Shown here: piece by piece, positions 38,338 to 46,096 of the stretch
Layout: every line of letters begins with the position of its first letter
How positions within the stretch are numbered: position 1 is the first letter of the stretch
Assembly: GCF_003814915.1 (NCBI RefSeq)
Contig: NZ_RKQK01000002.1
Span: forward strand, 497,184 to 561,183
Length of the DNA: 64,000 nt
Origin: Pacificibacter maritimus
GTDB taxonomy: Bacteria > Pseudomonadota > Alphaproteobacteria > Rhodobacterales > Rhodobacteraceae
Direction of reading: 5' to 3'
Translations under genes and position numbers: made by a program
Notes under the pieces: generated by a model
Seen by the model: only the letters and a program-made list of their open reading frames with translations
Told to the model about the DNA's origin: nothing
The model's database searches: none

Positions 38338-38991
38338 ATGCTCGAGTTCGATAATGTCAGCAAGTCCTTTTGGACGGGCACCCAGCGCAAGGTCATCCTT
38401 GAACGCGCGTCGTTTCGCGTGGAGTTGGGCAATTCGCTTGGTATTTTGGCCCCGAATGGAACGGGCAAGACCACGATCATCAATATGATGAGTGGTCTGG
38501 AAAAACCCGATGACGGCGAAATCCGCCGCGGCTGTCGCGTGTCATTTCCGCTTGGATTTATGGGTGGTTTGATTAGCAAACATACAGGGCGTGAAAACGT
38601 GCGCTTTATCGCCCAGCTTTACGATCTTGATCCCGACTATGTCGAAGCATTTTGTCGCTGGCTTTGCGAGATAAATGAGTATTTCGAGATGCCTGTCGGA
38701 ACCTATTCATCGGGGATGCGGGCGCGCCTGTCATTCGCCCTTCTCTTAGCGCTCGACTTTGATATCTATTTGATCGACGAAGGTATGCCATCAACTGCGG
38801 ATGTTAACTTTAACCGAAAAGCAGGCGCAATCTTGCGCGAACGGCTTGAAAAAGCGACAATTATTGTCGTATCGCATCAGGCCTCCACTTTGGAAAAATT
38901 CTGTCGATCCGCAGCCGTTCTCCGAAAAGGACAACTGCATATGTTTGACACTTTAGAAGAGGCAAAAGTACTCTATGACTACGAAGCCTAA
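38338..38991 (+). CDS. Polysaccharide ABC transporter ATP-binding protein (KpsT-like)
   Basis: ATPase of 217 residues for capsule or exopolysaccharide export. It has Walker A APNGTGKTT, the signature variant YSSGMRARLS, and Walker B in DIYLIDEGMP, all in the order and with the short length of KpsT/CtrD proteins. It would pair with a KpsM-type permease, which is not next to it. The next gene overlaps by 17 bases and encodes the KpsE-type export protein, so both are made together. The exported polymer is unknown. Confidence 0.85.
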   Translation: MLEFDNVSKSFWTGTQRKVILERASFRVELGNSLGILAPNGTGKTTIINMMSGLEKPDDGEIRRGCRVSFPLGFMGGLISKHTGRENVRFIAQLYDLDPDYVEAFCRWLCEINEYFEMPVGTYSSGMRARLSFALLLALDFDIYLIDEGMPSTADVNFNRKAGAILRERLEKATIIVVSHQASTLEKFCRSAAVLRKGQLHMFDTLEEAKVLYDYEA

Positions 38992-40813
38992 AGCCCAGAA
39001 GTTTCGTGTGCGCAGATCCCCCCGTGCAGCCAGTGTGTCTGATGCGGCGGCGCGCGCTATGGCGGCAGAACAAGCGCCAGCGGTAGAACACCCGAGCCAA
39101 GCCGCCCCCACGCCCGCAGCCAGCGCCCAGCCCAGCAATGTAGATGATGCGCGCCTATTCGATAATGAAGCAGATGCAGACGGTTTTGGCGATATGCCGT
39201 TTCCTGGCTCGGCGGCACAGAATGCAACCACAGCTCAAGCCGCGCAACGACGTGTCTCACGCGGGGCGATTTCCAATACCTTGGGCGACAAATCCAGTTC
39301 TCCCCAATCTTCCAGACCGCAGGGGCATCAAGAAAATACCGCTCAAACAGGCGATGTGACCCCAGCGGATGAAATGGGCGTCGATCAAGCCATAGATGCT
39401 ATTCGCCGCGAAGGCTTAACGGGGCGGCAATTGCGCATGGCACGTCGTCTGGCGCAAAAGCACAATCTGGCCCCGACATCTGATTTCGACGCCGTACGCT
39501 TACTGCGCGCTCAAGGGATAGATCCGTTCCAACGCACAGCGATGCTAGATATGGTCACAACCGAAGATGAACAGGCACAACTGCCCGCGACCACAGGCAA
39601 CAAACTGCCCAAGACCATCGAAACAGCCAAAGCGTCTCTACCGCCAGAGTTGATGGAACGCCTGTCTCGCGAAAATGAGATTTCGCAAATTCAGCAAGAT
39701 ATCGCAAAACGTAGACGCCGCAAAACTCTCTTGTTGGCATCCAGAATTGCTGTGTTTGTGGGTATTCCCACATTCCTTGCGGGGCTGTATTACTACACCA
39801 TCGCGACACCAATGTATGCGACCAAATCATCATTTGTTATTCAACAAGCAGATGCCGCTGGCGGTGCCGCAAGTGGTGGATTGTTGTCTGGTACGTCCTT
39901 TGGCGGATCACAAGATTCCATCGCAGTACAAGACTATTTGGAAAGCCGCGATGCTATGCTCCGCCTTGATGCCGATGTTGGATTTAAAAACCATTTCGCA
40001 TCGGAAGCCATCGACCCAATCCAGCGCCTTCCAGCGCAACCGACAAACGAAAAGGCCTATAAAGTCTACAAAGACCGTGTCTCTATTGGCTATGACCCCA
40101 CCGAGGGCCTTTTAAAAATGGAAGTGGTTGCAGCCGATCCAGAGGTTTCAAAACAGTTCAGTGACGCCCTGATCACATACGCCGAGGAGCGCGTCGACAA
40201 TTTGACCCAGCGCAAACGCGAAGACCAAATGAAAGGTGCTCGTGAAAGCTTGGAAGATGCCGAGAGGAAAATGCAAGAAGCACAAGAAAGCGTTGTGGTT
40301 TTGCAAGAACAACTTGGCGTTATTTCTCCTGAAGCTGAAACAGGTGCGCTGATGGGACAAATTTCAACCTTTGAAACCCAGCTACAACAAAAGCAATTAC
40401 AACTTCAGCAACTTCTAGACAACGCACGCCCCAACCAAGCGCGCGTTGAAGGCACCCGTGGAGACATCGGACGCCTAGAAAATATCGTTGCGAATTTGCG
40501 GTCTCAAATGACACAGGCCACAGGCACATCAGGATCGTTGGCGCGCATATCGGCTGAATTGCGCATGGCCGAAGTTGATCTACAAACACGCCAGATGATG
40601 ACGCAACAAGCGGTACAATCCCTAGAAGCTGCCCGTGTGGAAGCCAACCGCCAAACGCGGTATTTGTCACTCAGCTCTAGCCCCGTGGCCCCAGATGAGC
40701 CAACTTATCCGCGCAAGTTCGAAAATACAGTTTTGGCATTCTTGCTGTTTTCGGGCATTTATCTTTTGGCCTCATTGACCGCCGCCGTATTGCGTGAACA
40801 AGTCTCAGCCTAA
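38975..40813 (+). CDS. Capsule polysaccharide export inner-membrane protein (KpsE/CtrB-like)
   Basis: Protein of 612 residues. Residues 1-240 are a cytosolic, low-complexity segment rich in Ala, Gln, Ser and Pro with a basic start. A membrane helix lies at about 250-272 and is followed by a large periplasmic part with coiled coils (about 415-560, many Gln/Glu). A PDEPTYPRKF motif and a final helix come near 585-606, the plan of polysaccharide co-polymerases of the PCP-3 type. The long N-terminal extension is about 200 residues more than E. coli KpsE. It links the ABC exporter to the outer-membrane channel. Confidence 0.82.
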   Translation: MTTKPKAQKFRVRRSPRAASVSDAAARAMAAEQAPAVEHPSQAAPTPAASAQPSNVDDARLFDNEADADGFGDMPFPGSAAQNATTAQAAQRRVSRGAISNTLGDKSSSPQSSRPQGHQENTAQTGDVTPADEMGVDQAIDAIRREGLTGRQLRMARRLAQKHNLAPTSDFDAVRLLRAQGIDPFQRTAMLDMVTTEDEQAQLPATTGNKLPKTIETAKASLPPELMERLSRENEISQIQQDIAKRRRRKTLLLASRIAVFVGIPTFLAGLYYYTIATPMYATKSSFVIQQADAAGGAASGGLLSGTSFGGSQDSIAVQDYLESRDAMLRLDADVGFKNHFASEAIDPIQRLPAQPTNEKAYKVYKDRVSIGYDPTEGLLKMEVVAADPEVSKQFSDALITYAEERVDNLTQRKREDQMKGARESLEDAERKMQEAQESVVVLQEQLGVISPEAETGALMGQISTFETQLQQKQLQLQQLLDNARPNQARVEGTRGDIGRLENIVANLRSQMTQATGTSGSLARISAELRMAEVDLQTRQMMTQQAVQSLEAARVEANRQTRYLSLSSSPVAPDEPTYPRKFENTVLAFLLFSGIYLLASLTAAVLREQVSA

Positions 40814-40993
40814 CGGCAGGCACCCTCAAACACAGAACAGGCGCGCCCATGCGGCTGTTCCGAGCTTCAATGCCCTCTCAAGGTGCCACGCCCTAAGTTG
40901 CGCGCAAAGACACGAGAAGCCGCATTGGTATCCATCCCAGAAGGCCTTCGTTAAAAATTTTAGTTCAAGGTTACATTTTTGCGTAAAAAAGGG

Positions 40994-41022
40994 TTGCACA
41001 GCCTGCGTCGAAAGACTAATCA
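40994..41022 (+). promoter_or_regulatory. Promoter of tRNA-Gln
   Basis: TTGCAC (40994-40999) and TAATCA (41017-41022) are spaced by 17 bases, 11 bases before the tRNA. The preceding spacer from 40814 holds no gene. Confidence 0.6.
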
Positions 41023-41033
41023 ACGCGTCAAGT

Positions 41034-41108
41034 TGGGGTGTAGCCAAGCGGTAAGGCAACGCTTTTTGGTAGCGTGTACCGTAGGTTCGAATCCTACCAC
41101 CCCAGCCA
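41034..41108 (+). tRNA. tRNA-Gln (anticodon TTG)
   Basis: A full cloverleaf can be drawn. The acceptor TGGGGTG pairs with CACCCCA, the anticodon stem is ACGCT/AGCGT with loop TTTTGGT (anticodon TTG), and the T arm is GTAGG/CCTAC with loop TTCGAAT. The discriminator is G, followed by encoded CCA at 41106-41108. Confidence 0.95.
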
Positions 41109-41492
41109 TTTCCACAGTAGCATAAAACATAACACTGGCCGCGCAGGTCCGCTGTGAATGTCCCCGTTTATGCACGCCCCTCAGGGATCGCCTCGGGTGT
41201 GACGGGACACGCAGTCTGAATTGCGGCAGGTTAGGTGATCGAGCCTCCACCAACGCTACGATGGGGCTTCCTTAGGGTTTAGAGGGATTAGGCACGAGAA
41301 CTCCGCGACATAATAAATAATGAACAAGAAAGGCTGGAGCGGCCCGTAATTCTTCCTCATGCACAATCTCTCCTCCCTTACCTAGAGGCCAATCACCTCA
41401 CCCCGAGTAGATCTCTCATGGACCTTCATCCGTTTCAGATAGCCCTCGCATCGAGTCGTTTGATGCAGAGGTAATAAATGGGTGGATGATGC
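41109..41492. other. Gene-poor stretch after tRNA-Gln
   Basis: No complete gene is seen. One 61-codon open frame on the plus strand, 41292-41474, is bounded by a TAG and has no start codon. Its translation (RELRDIINNE near the front, HPFQIALASS near the end) looks protein-like, so it may be the 3' remnant of a lost gene. No integrase or attachment repeat was recognised. Confidence 0.35.
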
Positions 41493-42068
41493 TTACACTT
41501 TCTCAGACGGACGCATCAAAGCCAATCTACTGCGCAAGACATATGCAGCTAAAACCCCAGCCGCGAAGCTAAAAAAGTGTGCTTCCCAACTGACCCCAGG
41601 CTGACCCGGCAGAACGCCCCAAATCATCGAACCATATGCTAGGACAATCCCTGCGGCAGCTAAAAAAGGAACGATACGCTTTTCAATTAGGCCCCGAGCC
41701 ATCAGAAAGCCAAACCAACCAAAAATTAGGCCAGAGGCACCGATATGAATTCCAGTCGCGCCGAACACCCATATGCCAAGACCTCCAAGCACAATGATAA
41801 TCGCTGATGCCACTAGAACTACTTTACGGGCTGTAGCGGTCATAATTCCGCCAAGGATTACCAAAGGAAATGAATTGCTGGCCGCGTGACTAAGTGAGCC
41901 GTGCAGAAGAGGCATGAAAAGCACCCCATCCAAACCCTCAAAGGATCGAGGGCGCAGACCAAACCAGTCATTGAGACGGTAGCCTAAGATGAGGTTCACC
42001 ACTTCTACAGCCCAGATTGCGCCCAAGAGCACAGCAAGCCAAAAGAACCGTTTCATATAGTTTCGCAA
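41493..42068 (-). CDS. Rhomboid family intramembrane serine protease
   Basis: Membrane protein of 191 residues with six hydrophobic segments. The rhomboid residues are present: HGSLSHAASN in the second helix, catalytic Ser in GASGLIFG, and catalytic His in WEAHFFSF. It would cleave transmembrane segments of other proteins; the substrate is unknown. The TTG at 42068 has AAGGG at ideal distance, while an ATG at 42056 lacks one, so the start is uncertain by four codons. Single gene beside the tRNA. Confidence 0.85.
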   Translation of the reverse strand: MRNYMKRFFWLAVLLGAIWAVEVVNLILGYRLNDWFGLRPRSFEGLDGVLFMPLLHGSLSHAASNSFPLVILGGIMTATARKVVLVASAIIIVLGGLGIWVFGATGIHIGASGLIFGWFGFLMARGLIEKRIVPFLAAAGIVLAYGSMIWGVLPGQPGVSWEAHFFSFAAGVLAAYVLRSRLALMRPSEKV

Positions 42069-42250
42069 TTTTAGCCCTTGCCTCTAATATCCGAATGCCA
42101 CCTGAAATAGCCTGTACCACACATCTCTTTATCCACACGCTGCCAACGTTCTAGAACGACTCTCAGCAGCAAAACCAATCAGCCCAGCCCTTTATTCGGA
42201 TCGAGTTTCCAATAAGCAAGGGCAGAGAGCACTTCATGCTTGGGGTCGTA

Positions 42251-42544
42251 TTAGCCAGCATGCGCCAGACCATCTTGTATCGCCTTCCAACGCCGTTGTG
42301 CGGAGGCACAAATATCATCATTGATTTTCATGATGCCGAGCGGTGCTGCGTCGTTCTGGTTCTTCGGCCAACTCTTTGGGTAAGAACTCCAGTCACTCCA
42401 TGCATCTAGCGCCTCATTCGTCGTCTTTTGGCTCACATGATCGCATTGCCATCCGTATAGATTTCGTGCGCAAAGCCGGAGCATGGCTTTAACCTCTGGC
42501 ATGGTATCAGTGAAGGCCTTTAGTGGTGTAGGCAAAAGCACCAT
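42251..42544 (-). CDS. Hypothetical small protein
   Basis: A 97-residue frame from the ATG at 42544; a TTG at 42586 would add 14 residues. The product has several Trp residues and a polar C-terminal half (WPKNQNDAAP). I recognise no family, and there is no signal peptide and no good ribosome site. It lies in the gene-poor stretch between the rhomboid and sulfatase genes and might be a remnant. The neighbouring interval 42069-42250 shows nothing. Confidence 0.35.
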   Translation of the reverse strand: MVLLPTPLKAFTDTMPEVKAMLRLCARNLYGWQCDHVSQKTTNEALDAWSDWSSYPKSWPKNQNDAAPLGIMKINDDICASAQRRWKAIQDGLAHAG

Positions 42545-42607
42545 ATTTGCAACGCGGGAGAAGAACCTGTGATCCTGCACGACCAAATTGGTCTGCGGAT
42601 AAAAAGA

Positions 42608-44254
42608 TCATCCACGCCCCACGGGTGTTAGGCTGTCAAAGGCGATACCGGTGGTCTCTTCATATTCCTTCTCGTCCCAGAATCCGATCAGAATGCCCCC
42701 TTCGGCGGCTTTCTTTTGCCGCGCCAAAACGGCTGGAGTCGCTGTGATCCTCGTGTGGTGGCGCGTGGCCCAATCCAGCAGGGCGGCTTCCATCCGCGTG
42801 CGAACGGCGGCGTGCTCTGCTTCTTGGGAGGCTCCCAAATCGCAGAGTTCATGAGGATCAGATTGCAGATCAAACAAAACAGGCCTGAAGCCTTCGCAGC
42901 GGATGTATTTCCAGCGTCCGTCGAAGATCATCGTGGTATGGGCATCTTCCTGCGGCTGGTCCAGCGTGCGCGCCATATCGGACCAATGGTAATCGTGCTG
43001 ACTGATGGCGTAGCGGCGCGAAAATCCGTCTGTGCCGTGCAAAATCGGCGTCAGGTCGCGACCCTCGATCACATGAGGTTTGGGTGCACAGCCAAGCGCG
43101 TTCATAAAGGTCGGCGCAAGGTCGATCATCTCGACCAGTTTGTCTGTGACCAAACCACGGGTGTCATTCGCCTCCTTGCGGGGATCAGCAATAATCAACG
43201 GCACTTTCACTGCCATTTCATGGTAGAAATCCTTATCACCCATGTAGTGATCGCCCATGTAATCGCCGTGATCCGATGTGACCGCGATGATCGTGTTCTC
43301 GCTCAGCCCTGTCTCGTCCATCCATGCAAACAAGCGCCCCAGATTATCGTCGAGCTGTTTGATCAGCCCCATATAGGCGGGGATCACGTGTTTGCGCACG
43401 TCGTCACGCGCGAAACTTTGGCAAACACGCGCTTTGAGGTAGGCCTGCATCAAAGGGTGGTCGGTGTCATGTTCGGCCCCGTCGCGGATCGGGGGCACAA
43501 TATGGCAATCGTCATACATGTCGTGATAGGGCGCGGGCACGATATAAGGCCAATGCGGTTTGATGTAGCTCAGATGGCACATCCAAGGCCGACCGTCTTC
43601 TTTGGCCCCTTTCATAAAGTCGATTGCCCGGTCGGTCATATAGGCCGTCTCGGAGTGCTCTTCGGGGATATTGGCCTCTAGTCGAGAGTGCTTGAGCAAC
43701 CACGCCGAGAGCAGATCACCGTGTTCATTCAGGCCCGAATTTGCGAAATCTTCCCAAGGGTTATCCGAGACAAAGCCCTTGGATACGAGGTAATCATCAT
43801 AAGCCGACCAGTTTTGCCGCGCGCTGTCGGGGTGAAGGCCGTCGTCACGCTCGAACGGCTCGAATCCGCATTCCGACACGCGCACGCCAATTTCGCTTGC
43901 GGGATCAATTCCAAGCCACGCCATTCCTTCCGCATCAGCAGTCATGTGGGTCTTACCCACAAGCACCGCCCGCGCGCCGACTTCGCGCAGATGGTCGCCC
44001 AAGGTCGGTTCGCCCACACGCAGGGGCATCCCGTTCCAAGTTGAACCATGGCTGCGCACATAGCGCCCCGTATAGGCCGACATCCGAGATGGTCCGCAGA
44101 CAGGTGATTGCACATAGGCATTGGTGAAACGCACACCACGGGCGGCCAGTGCGTCGATATTGGGGGTGTGCAAATGCGGGTGACCGTAACAGCTTAGGTA
44201 ATCAAACCGAAGCTGGTCTGCCATAATCCACAAAACGTTTGGTTGATCGGTCAT
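42608..44254 (-). CDS. Sulfatase / phosphonate monoester hydrolase family enzyme
   Basis: Alkaline-phosphatase-superfamily hydrolase of 548 residues. The formylglycine motif CGPSR has Cys53, followed by MSAYTGRY. Metal ligands are seen in MADQLRFD near the N-terminus and in VTSDHGDYMGDH. It has no signal peptide, so it acts in the cytosol on an imported substrate. The closest layout is the arylsulfatase/phosphonate monoester hydrolase group. Its ATG overlaps the stop of the MarR gene by four bases, and a TRAP transporter lies divergently, which suggests uptake and then hydrolysis of a sulfate ester. It needs a formylglycine-generating enzyme from elsewhere. Confidence 0.88.
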   Translation of the reverse strand: MTDQPNVLWIMADQLRFDYLSCYGHPHLHTPNIDALAARGVRFTNAYVQSPVCGPSRMSAYTGRYVRSHGSTWNGMPLRVGEPTLGDHLREVGARAVLVGKTHMTADAEGMAWLGIDPASEIGVRVSECGFEPFERDDGLHPDSARQNWSAYDDYLVSKGFVSDNPWEDFANSGLNEHGDLLSAWLLKHSRLEANIPEEHSETAYMTDRAIDFMKGAKEDGRPWMCHLSYIKPHWPYIVPAPYHDMYDDCHIVPPIRDGAEHDTDHPLMQAYLKARVCQSFARDDVRKHVIPAYMGLIKQLDDNLGRLFAWMDETGLSENTIIAVTSDHGDYMGDHYMGDKDFYHEMAVKVPLIIADPRKEANDTRGLVTDKLVEMIDLAPTFMNALGCAPKPHVIEGRDLTPILHGTDGFSRRYAISQHDYHWSDMARTLDQPQEDAHTTMIFDGRWKYIRCEGFRPVLFDLQSDPHELCDLGASQEAEHAAVRTRMEAALLDWATRHHTRITATPAVLARQKKAAEGGILIGFWDEKEYEETTGIAFDSLTPVGRG

Positions 44255-44772
44255 TGCGTATCCTCTTGCGCCATTTGGCCTGCCAATAAATCTTCTGCAG
44301 GAACCCGCAGAAAGTCTTCCAGCCTATCGAGAAATCCTGCGAATTCGCGGATTTCAGTATCGGAAAAAACCTCTTTCAGGGCCGCACGACGTTTGGCCAT
44401 AACAGGGGCCGCCGTGTCATAGGCAGCGCGCCCTTGCTCAGTTAGCTCAACAATGGTTTGTCGCCCGTCCCGCGCATCCCGCTGCATCGTCACATATCCC
44501 TTTTTGCGCATCTCAGGCAGGGCGCGGCTCAGCAAGGAATGATCCGCCCGCTGAATCGCTGCCAGATCGCGAATTGTCAAAGGGCCTGCTTCGGCAAGAT
44601 CCCAAAGCGTGCGCCATTCAACGACCGACAAACCACCAGCCAACTCAAGAAAGTTTCTGCTTTGAGTGCGTGACGCTGCATAGACGGCTGGCAAGCGTGA
44701 AAAGATATTCAACCCTTCGCGTTCCTTGCGGGAACGGATTTGATTGGCATTGCTCTTAATCTTTGTTGTCAT
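44251..44772 (-). CDS. MarR family transcriptional regulator
   Basis: Winged-helix regulator of 173 residues. The core includes LTIRDLAAIQRADHS (recognition region) and the wing MQRDARDGRQT. The ATG at 44772 has AAGG upstream; longer open frames reach into the intergenic promoter. It is translationally coupled to the sulfatase and divergent from the TRAP receptor gene. It probably represses both directions from the 166-base spacer, where an ATTAT-N7-ATAAT repeat (44822-44840) could be its operator. Ligand unknown. Confidence 0.87.
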   Translation of the reverse strand: MTTKIKSNANQIRSRKEREGLNIFSRLPAVYAASRTQSRNFLELAGGLSVVEWRTLWDLAEAGPLTIRDLAAIQRADHSLLSRALPEMRKKGYVTMQRDARDGRQTIVELTEQGRAAYDTAAPVMAKRRAALKEVFSDTEIREFAGFLDRLEDFLRVPAEDLLAGQMAQEDTQ

Positions 44773-44938
44773 CGCTTTTTGTGCCTTACTTGTTTGGCTG
44801 CTCTCATTGCTTGGTACAAACATTATCGTAAAAATAATACGTGACAAGTCATATATTTTCTGCAAGCCTCACCACAGGATCGGTGTGAGCCGGACCTGCG
44901 CATTTGTGGAGGAATGCGCGGAAATCAGGGAGAACAAC

Positions 44939-45994
44939 ATGATGAAATCAACACTTTTGGGTGTGGTCGTCGCACTTGCGCCGTTTGCTGCATCCGCGCA
45001 GGTCACACTGACGGCCGAGACGACAGCACCGGGCTCGACCCCCCATTACATCGACACCACGCTGGCCGCCGTGCTTGATAGCGCAGGCGTGGCCGCAATG
45101 CAGATTACCGAAGGTGCGACCTTGACCAATTCGGTCCAAGCCGTTGCAGAAGGACGGTTGGACATGGCGCCCGCGCCGCTGATCCTGCCGTTTCTTTTGT
45201 CGCGTGGCATCGGGCCCTATAGTGGCGTTGATCCCGAGGATGGCGCCGCAATCGCCGCCAATCTGCGGGTTTTGTTCTGGAACTCTGGCTCTGCGCAGAT
45301 ATTCGGCTATTACAACAACAATCCAGTCGAAGACATCCGTAATCTGGCCGGCAAACGCATCTGGAACGGGCCACCACGCGGTGCAGCGCTGACCTCGGGC
45401 CGCGCAATGATCCAATTGCTGTCCGGTGGGAAGGAGGGCGAAGACTACGAGGGAATCCAGAACGATTGGCCTGATACGGTATCAAGCATCACGGGCGGCG
45501 GGGCAGATGCATGGACCATACCCGAAGGCCTGCCATCAGGTCGTCAAATCGCGATTGCTGCAGCGGGCGGCACTACCATCCATGACGTTCCGTCTGATCT
45601 TCTTGCGAGCGAATTGGGCCAACAAATTATGGCTGCTCCGGGCCATGCGCCCTATTCGGTTCCGGTTGAAGATTTCCGTGCGGCCTATGCAGGCAATGAT
45701 ATCACCATTGTCACCGACGATGACACCTTCGACAGCTTTGCCACAGCATTCGGCCAGATCGTAAACGTGTCGATGGACGACGAATTGGCCTATCAAATCA
45801 CCAAAGCCTACCTCGAAGGCCAGAAGCGCTTTCTCGAAGGATCGCCACGCGGGCCTTTCTTGATGCTGAGCTTTGGCGATGTTGACGGCACATCCCAAGG
45901 GGCCTGTGGCGCAGTTCAGATCAAGATGCACGAGGGTGCGATCCGCGCCTTTGAAGAGGCAGGTCATAGCGTCGCAGACTGTCTGCGCCCCTAA
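44939..45994 (+). CDS. TAXI family TRAP transporter solute-binding protein
   Basis: Periplasmic receptor of 351 residues with a signal peptide (residues 1-21, ...FAASAQ). It has the TAXI-type ligand fold seen from TAETTAPGSTPHY through the central FWNSGSAQIFGYYNN and GKRIWNGPPRGAA strings. It delivers a small carboxylated compound to the fused membrane subunit encoded next. Two ATG codons overlap at 44939; AGGGAG precedes. A hairpin follows the stop. The ligand is unknown, but the sulfatase across the divide suggests a sulfated organic acid or similar. Confidence 0.85.
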   Translation: MMKSTLLGVVVALAPFAASAQVTLTAETTAPGSTPHYIDTTLAAVLDSAGVAAMQITEGATLTNSVQAVAEGRLDMAPAPLILPFLLSRGIGPYSGVDPEDGAAIAANLRVLFWNSGSAQIFGYYNNNPVEDIRNLAGKRIWNGPPRGAALTSGRAMIQLLSGGKEGEDYEGIQNDWPDTVSSITGGGADAWTIPEGLPSGRQIAIAAAGGTTIHDVPSDLLASELGQQIMAAPGHAPYSVPVEDFRAAYAGNDITIVTDDDTFDSFATAFGQIVNVSMDDELAYQITKAYLEGQKRFLEGSPRGPFLMLSFGDVDGTSQGACGAVQIKMHEGAIRAFEEAGHSVADCLRP

Positions 45995-46006
45995 TCTACA
46001 AGCTCA

Positions 46007-46044
46007 GGAAAGGCCGGCCACCGTTTGGAACGGCTGACCTTTCC
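46007..46044 (+). repeat. Hairpin between the TRAP receptor and permease genes
   Basis: GGAAAGG (46007-46013) pairs with CCTTTCC (46038-46044), with further inner pairs after one mismatch. Position and lack of a T run fit an mRNA hairpin that protects the abundant receptor message from 3' decay. Confidence 0.5.
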
Positions 46045-46096
46045 AACCCGCGCATATCTTCAGTGCTCGACCATTCCTATGGGGAAGAAAAACATC

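Noticed and set aside
41020-41253. Minus-strand frame across tRNA-Gln containing GFEPTV
   Set aside because: This is the familiar false protein produced by reading the complement of a tRNA gene.
42716-43681. 321-codon plus-strand frame inside the sulfatase gene
   Set aside because: Antisense to a conserved enzyme, with His/Val-rich low-quality translation.
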